64,000 nt of DNA from Isoetes taiwanensis (lineage: Eukaryota; Streptophyta; Lycopodiopsida; Isoetales; Isoetaceae). The DNA lies in NCBI GenBank assembly GCA_021234155.1, contig JAJEKV010000064.1:7378001-7442000 (forward strand), written 5' to 3'. The notes beneath the pieces are model-generated. The model had not been told where the DNA came from. It did no database searches and was given only the letters and a program-made list of their open reading frames with translations. Position 1 is the stretch's first letter, and each line of letters starts with the position of its first letter. Below are positions 56,831-64,000 of this stretch, one piece after another. Position numbers and translations under genes: made by a program.

Positions 56831-57574
56831 AAATCGGGAGTAGAAAAAACCATCGGTTATCGTGGGTGTGAAGTCTTGCAATTTTCACCTATTCACATTA
56901 AAAGTTTTTCCAATTTTCCCATAAGAATTTAATTGTTCCCTTTTCATTTTCATATGCAATATCCTCATGAAGTATAAATTATTGCCCCACCAATACATAT
57001 AGACGAAATGTTTGATAGAAATAGAAATTATTTTTCCACCAATGAAAACATCACCAACCAACAGTCTCAACAGGAAAGGAAGTGAGTGCCACGAGTCTTA
57101 GAGAAATGGCCATGCTTTACTTTAGTCCTTAGGAACTCCATAGTACATAACAACAACCTAGGTAAAATAAATCAAATCAATTCTTCAATGTCAACTATGA
57201 GCGATTTAAACTACGACTTCTGCCATTAATATGGTTGCCATCTAAGGGGCAATAGTATTTGCAAATCCATTCTTTTGCATTGCAACTAAGTAAACTAGAT
57301 TATTACCTTATTTTGTGACTAATATGCTTACTGTTTTTGAACGATATCTCTATGATAGTTGAATTGGTGCATTTTTAATTTGGAAGGTATCGTGTTTCTT
57401 TAGTGAGGTGTGCCCAGTAAATTCGCCAGAGAAGGATGATGTCTATCAATTGAGACAAATATAGAGGAGAATGTGGGACTACGAGAGGATGAAACGTGGA
57501 CAAGAAGATAAAACCAAGTAAGTTCTTATTCCGCATCGAGATTTAATTTTGGACATGGTTCAACATTTGTTAAA
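56831..57574. other. AT-rich sequence upstream of the Helitron
   Basis: No gene seen. It may hold the 5' exons or promoter of the Helitron Rep gene; a possible exon near 57440-57515 (GAGGATGAAACGTGGACAAG) ends at an AAG-GTAAG-like site (AAGTAAG). Confidence 0.35.
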
Positions 57575-60273
57575 GTGCTATATTTAAGTAAAACATTACG
57601 CTTAAGATTAAAATTCACGGAGGATAATAAAAGTTCTGAACGAGGGAAATCATACCAGCAATGGTATGCAAATTTATCTGAGGAAAAAAGAGAGAGGATT
57701 CGAGAAAGAAAGAAAGAGCATCACAGTAACTTAGCTGAGGTTGAAAGACAGAGAAGACGGCAAAAGGACAGAGAGCGCTATGCAAATTTAACAGAGGATG
57801 AAAGAGAGAGAGCACGACAAAGAAAAAGAGAGCGCTATGCCAATCTACATGACAAGGAAAGTGAGATGAGAAACGGAAACAAGGATTCTTTAGGACAAGA
57901 GCAATCACGAATATCTATAATGGGCGTAGTTGATGCGGGGCCATATCAGGTGGCAGAATCATTGGAATCTCAAGAAAGAGATAATTGTGCTAGAGTAATA
58001 GATGCAAATGCCACACCTAGAGTTATAGGTGCAAGATCCCTAGTGGTCCCACATGAAGCAGACGCAGAGATAAACCAGCAAAATATGATAGAACATGAGG
58101 CAAGTTTAGTTCAAGGAGAAAGAGAGAGAAGACGCCAAAAAGATAGAGAGCATTATGCAACTCTACCTGATGAAGAAAGAGAAAAAAGACGAGATAGAGA
58201 TAGAGAGCGCTATGCAAATTTAGATGAGCATGATAGACAAAGAATGAGAGAAAGAGCTAGAGAGCAAGCGAGACGACGACAATATAGAATAGTAGGAGAT
58301 AGAAATGTAGACACTGCACCTAGATATCTAGATGAAGTTGGTGATTTGGTTCCATCTCAACTTACAGAATGCTTACGATTAGAAGAAAGAGATCCTCAAG
58401 AGTGTTTAGAACTAGGTCCGAGAGTAGCCTCTTTAAGGGATTCCCAAAGTCATGCGCATCACATGAATTTGGCAATGCGTCGCACTTATGTGATGTGTGC
58501 ATGGAGTAAGAGATGCACTTATTGTCAGATCCCATTGCTCAATGTCGAGCAAAATGGGTTCTGTTGCAATAAGGGAAAGTGGTTATTGCCACTACTAACC
58601 CCTTTGCCCACAACGTTAAATAACCTATACAACATGCAAGGTTTTGCTGAGCTAGCAAGGAAAGTAAACAAGCTATTTTGCTTCAGTGTGCTTGGAGTGA
58701 GTGGTGGGTTCGTAAATTTAGATTTCCCTTCGTCGGTGACTATTACTGGACGAACTTATCATCGATTGCGGCCTACTGCAAAATCAGGGCATCCAATCCA
58801 TTGGTACATGTATGATGAATCTGAATGATATATACAAGCTCGAGAACAAAGAGTGCCATTTCAATGGGTTGCTATTGTTAGTTCGGTTCTTAATCAGGTA
58901 AACCCATTTATCCAAAACCTCCGAACAACGGGGAGCATGCATCTGCCGTCAGCGTACATTACGATTCAAAGAGCAGTTGCAAGTAACGAGATTGCAGCCA
59001 TCGCGGATGCCAGTAATACATCAGATATTTCACCCCGAATAGCTGGTTTTTGGGTTCATAATGAAGGGGAACCAACCTTCATAAACATCCTCGATCCTAT
59101 GTATGAACCGTTGCAATATCCTCTCTTTTTCCCGCATGGCACTGTTGGTTGGGGGCTTGGAAGTGAACACGGTCTTACCCAATTGCAGTGGTATAGATCT
59201 AGACTGTTGCACGAGGAACGTTTTCTCCAACTGGATCGTCTATGTGGAGAATATTTAGTGGGCATGTATTCTAGAGTTGAAGATGCTCGATTAAATTATT
59301 TTAAAACATCAGCATTTCGAAATAGGAGACAGCAATATGATGACGACTATTCCGAGCGAGAGAAAGATGAACAAAATGACATAGTCTTGCCATCATCTTT
59401 CTTGGGTTGTCAAAGATGGTGCGCAGTGCAAGTCGCAGATGCACTAGCTCTATCTAGATCAAAAGGTCGTCCAAATTGTTCATCACCATGACTACAAACA
59501 TAGATTGGCCAGAAATATGAGTTAGACTCAGACCTGGACAAAATGCATCTGATATTCCTATGATCGTCATTCGATGCTTTCATGGAAGATTGCAACGGTT
59601 AAAAGAGCTTCGGCATAAATTCGTTCAGTGCGTATCATATGTGATAACTGTCATAGAATTTCAAAAATGTGGATTGCCACATGCCCATCTCGTCTTGCGT
59701 ATTGAACCCGATATACCAATCGAATGCATTGATGAGATCATCTCTGCTGAGTTGCCTACAGATCCAGTCCTTCGAGGACAAGTCCAAAAATTCATGATAC
59801 ATAGGCACTCAGAAAGTTGTTCTCCGAATGGCAATCCATGTTGTTACAAATATCCAAAAGACATCAATCCAACAACGCATCTCGATTCTAAGGGTTACGT
59901 GCAATATAGGAGGAGGAGTATAGACGATGTATGGGTGGTTCCATACAATGCCTTCCTTCTGCATGAGTTGGATTGTCACATTATGGTGGACATTGCTTCT
60001 ACAGTTCATGTATTCTCATACCTTTATGGTTACATTTACAAAGGATTCGACAGTGCCAGTTTTCGGGTAACTCAAGAAAGGCACTCGGCTTGCATACCAT
60101 CGATGTTAAACAATCAACATGAAGCGGCCATGGAATCTTCGTCGAGGAACAATGATCAAAGAGAAAATACTAAAAGCCAACCATTAGGGCATGCACAATC
60201 CAAGGGTAAAGATGCACATCACTTCCCCTTCCCGAGTTTGCACCTGCCTGTTATGCCCTATCACAGGGCATGA
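57575..60273 (+). pseudogene. Helitron Rep gene, broken, helicase missing
   Basis: Three open pieces: 57575-58828, 58853-59491 in the same frame after one TGA, and 59560-60273 after a one-base shift near 59480. The N-terminal part has seven 19-residue basic repeats, then a Cys cluster (CTYCQIPL..., GFCCNKGKW). The middle has FWVHNEGEPTFI and YPLFFPHG. The last piece is the Rep domain: FQKCGLPHAHLVL with the HUH pair at 59680-59688, YRRR, VVPYN and SYLYGYIYKGFD. The two Tyr of the YxxKYxxK motif remain, but the Lys between them is Gly. The usual helicase domain does not follow. Helitrons move by rolling circle. Confidence 0.85.
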
Positions 60274-60363
60274 ATCAACGGTTAGGAATTCCTTGCTCCA
60301 AACACATGTGGGTTAAGAAGGGCTTCACCTCCCCTTGCAAGGGCATTATGGCTGGTAAATGGG
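60204..60363 (+). repeat. 160-bp dispersed repeat, copy 2
   Basis: Near-identical to 53768-53927. It interrupts the end of the Rep frame, so the loss of the helicase may be due to a junction with this repeat. Confidence 0.9.
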
Positions 60364-62379
60364 CGAGCCTGCCATTTTACCAAGCCGTAATATCCGAGCA
60401 GGGGAGATAAACCCCTTTAATCTTTTGTTCCAAGAGGATTTTTAAGACCCCAACAAGAAGGACAAGAAGGCAGAGAAAGATGAAATGTTATGGGATGACT
60501 AGAGAAAGAGTGATAACCAGAGAGACAGCCTGTTTATTGTGATAACCAGTTAGGAGCCTGCTATTTAATGTTTTGGTAGATTTTTGGGCAGATTGGACAA
60601 CTAGGCTGCATCGATTTATGCCTCATTTTCGTCTGTATACGCTTCCTCATTTTTGGGTAGCCTATCGTCGCATTGTGCCATCGTTGTTGTCTGCGCAGTG
60701 GCCAAGACTGCCGCGAACATCTCTATTCTAAACCCAACTATTATGGAGGCATTTTAAGGTGAAATTTCTCAATTCAAACTATAACAGAAAAGGATGTAGT
60801 CGGAAAAACCTAAATGTTTGTTTCATGACTTCATATAAAACAGCATTATTTGCGCTACGCCCTCAAACTGCATTGGTAATTCTGGATGCTTGACCGGCAC
60901 GAATATTTCTCTTGAAGGTGAAATTTTTCAGTTCAAACTGTAAAAGAAAAGGATGTAGTCGAAAAAACCTAAATGTACATTCTACGACTTCATTAAAAAA
61001 AACAACATTATTTGCACTATGCCCTCAAACAACAAAGTATCATTCTGGATGCTTGCCCTCCACGAACATTTCTCTTGTTTACATGGAAATTTTTATACAG
61101 GCATTGCTCGCAACTTCCTTTCTATTGAAGTCTAACAAATAATACACTCTTACAAAGATGGCTAATTCAAATTAAATGAGGCAATCATGCATACTTAAAT
61201 AACTTAATAGCATGCTTCCAGTAAAATTCTTGGCAAATTGGTGAGCTTTTACTCTATATCATGCTTTTTACGATAGCAAGTGAACAATCATGTTTGGAAT
61301 TTAGCATCTTCTTAGGAATCATGCATTTTGTAAGCAACATCCACTTAAAATAAATGTGGTGGTTGATGCTTGATAGAATAGAATAGAATATGATAGCAAA
61401 ATGTACATACCTTGCATTCTACTCCACATCTCTCCAAAATATAGTCTATTCTCCTCATTTACACTTTTAAATAAACTTCAGAAAGAATTTCTTGCTCAAT
61501 TAAATATTCTCAATTCCTCGCCTCATAGCAACAACAAAAAAGCACAACCCCATCATGGGGTTCGCAGGAGCCACAATTATGCATCTTCTTTGCATGTAAC
61601 AAAGTTAAGAGGCAACTTAAAGGTTTTCATTTGTCCATGTAAGACAACTCTATGAAGATCTCGAATCTATTTAGGAGCTTTTGTTGATACTGTCCATTGG
61701 CTCTTTGTATTCCTTCCTTTTGCTTGGGTTTTTTATTCAATTATTTGGAGATCTATGTGGTGATACCTCTTGGTGCTTATTTGATGGAGTTATTTATAAG
61801 TCTACTATCTAGTTAAGTGTATTGGCTGCCTCTAATCCTTAAAGCTTCCTATCAACAGAAAAAATTAGGAATCCAGAGGGTCGCTTTGCACTAATTGCCA
61901 TTGCCGGGCGCAACACAGCAAGATTTCACAAAATCTAGAATATAGTCAAATTTTGCCGGATGAGATTGTCCCAAAAAAATATGTAGCATGATCTTTAGAG
62001 ACTCTTAGCTCTGTACGAATTTGCAGACGGATCTACTTTGGAATGCAGAATGAGCAAATAGACAAAGAAGATTAACCCTAAAATCAGAGAGATTACCTGA
62101 ATATCTGAATATGACGGTGAGACATGAATGAATTCCAAGCATATATTGCGCTGAGATCGCAAGCTTTGCACCAAAGAACATAGAATTAAAAAAATCAGGC
62201 TTATATAAATCTCAAGCTTTGCTTCGAAGCAAAGTTTGATATTGAATCTGGCACTATTCGGTCTCCTTTTATCCTGTCTCATCCGCAGTACTAAAACTTG
62301 AATTATCTATCGCTTCACTTGTATGACATTTTACTCTTTGAAGGGCGAAATATAAGTTCAGTCTTAGCTTTTATACGGC
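60364..62379. other. spacer with a 159-bp tandem duplication
   Basis: 60756-60914 and 60915-61072 are tandem copies (start AAGGTGAAATTT, end TTCTCTTG) with about 85 percent identity by eye. (TAGAA)n at 61376-61391. No gene recognised. Confidence 0.7.
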
Positions 62380-62808
62380 CTATCGATTCCGGTTGTAGGC
62401 GAATGTGTAAGAAAGAATGTCTTCTTGCTGCAACCCATCACGGCCTGTGGCGTGGGAGAAGTATGACACTGATGAAAAATGCTTTTGTGGTTTATCACCA
62501 CATCTGCTATGCACCGGATGTTGTATGCATGGAATTCGTCTAATCACTTGCCTCAGCTTCTCCGCATTGCCGTATTTTGAAGAATTCAGGTCATAAAATC
62601 CACCTGGCATGTAACCCGTCTATGTAAATCTGGCATTAAGTCATGAAATATAAAATTGAATGGATTGAAGTGAAACAGAGAACTAAATACAGAGCACTTC
62701 AAGAAAAAAAAACAGAGTATACTTACCCTGCTGCACAATCAAGTGGCTCGGTGGTGGCAGCCATACATCCGTTATTCCAGCTTCTGCCGGATTCTTTGAG
62801 ATCTTCAT
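62380..62808 (-). CDS. two-exon small gene, unknown function
   Basis: Exon 1 is 62808-62727 (ATG; 27 codons plus one base). The intron is 62726-62604 (123 bp; donor CAGG then GTAAGTAT, acceptor TGCCAG). Exon 2 is 62603-62380, ending in TAG. The phases fit: the leftover G joins GT to make Gly. The product has 101 residues, with SKNPAEAGITDVW and LPPPSHL in exon 1 and GGFYDLNSSKYGNAEKLR, then a Cys/His/Pro part (CIQHPVHSRCG) in exon 2. No signal peptide or membrane helix. An in-frame TGA precedes the ATG. I recognise no family. The evidence is the near-consensus splice sites and the phase, not homology. Confidence 0.4.
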
Positions 62809-63480
62809 TAGCAGCCAATGAAAATCAAATCAAAGCCCTAATTTCAACAAACCTGGAACATCACAACCCTCAGCAGGTCGCATGGTATATCTCCTCCCAA
62901 TAGAAATTTCACGCTCCTCTAATAGAGATGGGCCCAGATTTTGGCAGTTTATATCTCTTCCTCGGGGTGCACTGCACTTGCTAAATTTTCTTGCTTCCGG
63001 CCCTTCGCCATAGCCTTATATTCAAGAAGTTTGCAAGAAAAACTTACGCTCGCATTGCTCCTTCATATAAAACTTCTGCAAGCCCTTGTCCTTCTTGCCG
63101 CCAGCAAAGCCATAGCAAATGCGAATCTGTGGCAAGCCGGAATGGCGTTGTGCGGTTGCCGCACGCCTGATATACCCATTCCGACGTGAAGTGCTTAGCA
63201 TTAGTGGTCACGGCAGCGGATTCGAGAAAAACATTAAACACAACTGTTGATTGACAATGGAGAGAAAATAAGAATTATTTTTTAGGCGGACGGAAAAAAC
63301 CAAACTGCTTTATATATACGTCAAGGTAAGTAGCTATTCATTCTTATTTATTATTCAATGGGAGGTTGCCACGTGGCGATCATTCTAATCAAGAATGGCA
63401 GATGAGTATACCATTCTTGAACGACCTGCTACAGCCCGTTACCTGCCCGAAAACGTGCATTCTTAAACGACCTGTTACCT
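62809..63480. other. upstream flank of the two-exon gene
   Basis: No certain gene. A minus-strand stretch at about 63030-63180 reads a lysine-rich piece (GGKKDKGLQKFYMKEQCE) that ends near a GTAAG-like site, and could be another exon. GGTAAGTAGC at 63325 is a donor-like site on the plus strand. Confidence 0.25.
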
Positions 63481-63720
63481 CGCGAAAACCCCCCTGTTGG
63501 AACTGGATTTCCGAAACCCTGTTGTGGCTATGGCGGGCATAGGAAGCTGAACCATCGCTGCACCATCGGGCATAGGAAGCTATGGCGGGCATAGGAAGCA
63601 CCATCGCTAAAAACTTGGCACCTGCACCATCGCTGAAAACTGGGTTCCTGCACCATCGCTGAAAACTTGGCTGAAGCACCATCGCCTTAAAACTGGCCTT
63701 AACACTTGGCTGAAGCACAG
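63481..63720 (+). repeat. short direct repeats (GCACCATCGCTGAAAAC family)
   Basis: CACCATCGC occurs five or six times between 63550 and 63690, often followed by (T)GAAAACT(T/G)GG. GGCGGGCATAGGAAGC occurs two to three times. The minus-strand frame across it is a repeat artefact. Confidence 0.85.
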
Positions 63721-64000
63721 TTTGGTTGCTTACCTTGACGCTGTGGAAGGCAAACAAGTCGCCGATGGCTGGCGGTGGGGGGGCGGGCTACTGCAGTGGC
63801 CGGTCCGCGCTTTACCCGGCTCCTCGGCCGCCGCAGTAGCCTCGCTCCCCGCCGTGCCGTAATCGGCTCCTTGTTAGCCTTCCACATAACAAGAAATTTA
63901 TCGCGGCGGCCAAGGCCGCCGCGAACATTTCTCTTTCCCGGCTCTTTGTGTGTAAGAAAGTGAATCACATAGGGAATGTGTGCAACATCCATAACGATAC
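63721..64000. other. GC-rich end of window
   Basis: A 97-codon minus-strand frame (63699-63992) is Arg-rich with no recognised domain. GCGGCGGCCAAGGCCGCCGC at 63903-63922 is a near-perfect palindrome (nine-base arms, AA centre). CGAACATTTCTCTT just after it also ends both 159-bp units at 60.9 and 61.07 kb. Confidence 0.5.

Noticed and set aside
61376-61391. (TAGAA)n as another LINE 3' tail
   Set aside because: The GTCT..GTGGAC block that precedes the tail in the other copies is missing.
1-64000. tRNA or rRNA genes
   Set aside because: I looked for T-loop type GGTTCGAATCC boxes and rRNA-like blocks on both strands and found none that fit.

Overview
The window looks like nuclear DNA of a land plant with a large genome full of transposable elements. 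It is AT-rich overall. It carries plant-type Ty3/gypsy, Copia, LINE and Helitron sequences, a de-neddylation protease gene of the plant and animal type, and relics of an Hsp70 and of a mitochondrial-type (PRXIIF-like) peroxiredoxin. A fern, lycophyte or gymnosperm would fit the density and age mix of the repeats, but the sequence alone does not fix the lineage.

Layout: 1-4455 holds an unassigned GC-rich block, an LTR relic on the minus strand, a GAAGAG microsatellite, a LINE 3' tail and the start of a Copia reverse-transcriptase relic. A complete Tat-like Ty3/gypsy element (4456-14258) is inserted in that Copia relic; it has two LTRs of about 1.76 kb and a 5-bp target duplication ACGTT. The Copia relic resumes at 14264 and runs into a deleted chromovirus (about 14459-16023). 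That chromovirus ends in a polypurine tract and an LTR (16024-21102), which is itself split by a minus-strand LINE (about 16119-19745). Another LINE scrap, the 3' end of a further LTR element and a MITE-like foldback element (24075-25058) follow.

The clearest host genes are a divergent pair: a probable plastid membrane protein (minus strand, 26770-27465) and an intronless NEDD8-specific protease (plus strand, 27598-28275). Their start codons are only 132 bp apart, so they probably share a promoter. A small two-exon minus-strand gene model (62380-62808) is also proposed.

From 28.3 to 46 kb the DNA is mostly repeats: two LTR halves that mark a probable 2.65-kb inversion (29772-32419), a LINE scrap, a largely unassigned block (35.8-38.8 kb), a second longer LINE (about 39.5-45.0 kb, minus) with an internal 0.5-kb duplication, and a 181-bp tandem repeat. 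From 46 to 49 kb there are non-processed relics of an Hsp70 exon and a peroxiredoxin exon. At 50.45-52.0 kb lies a complete 1.55-kb LTR without an attached body. At 55.6-56.8 kb there is an array of short GGAAACC-type motifs. At 57.6-60.3 kb is a decayed Helitron Rep gene with seven 19-residue basic repeats and no helicase.

The most unusual item is the Tat-like element. A second, archaeal-type RNase H domain with all four acidic active-site residues lies upstream of the reverse transcriptase, while the native RNase H after the reverse transcriptase has lost catalytic residues.
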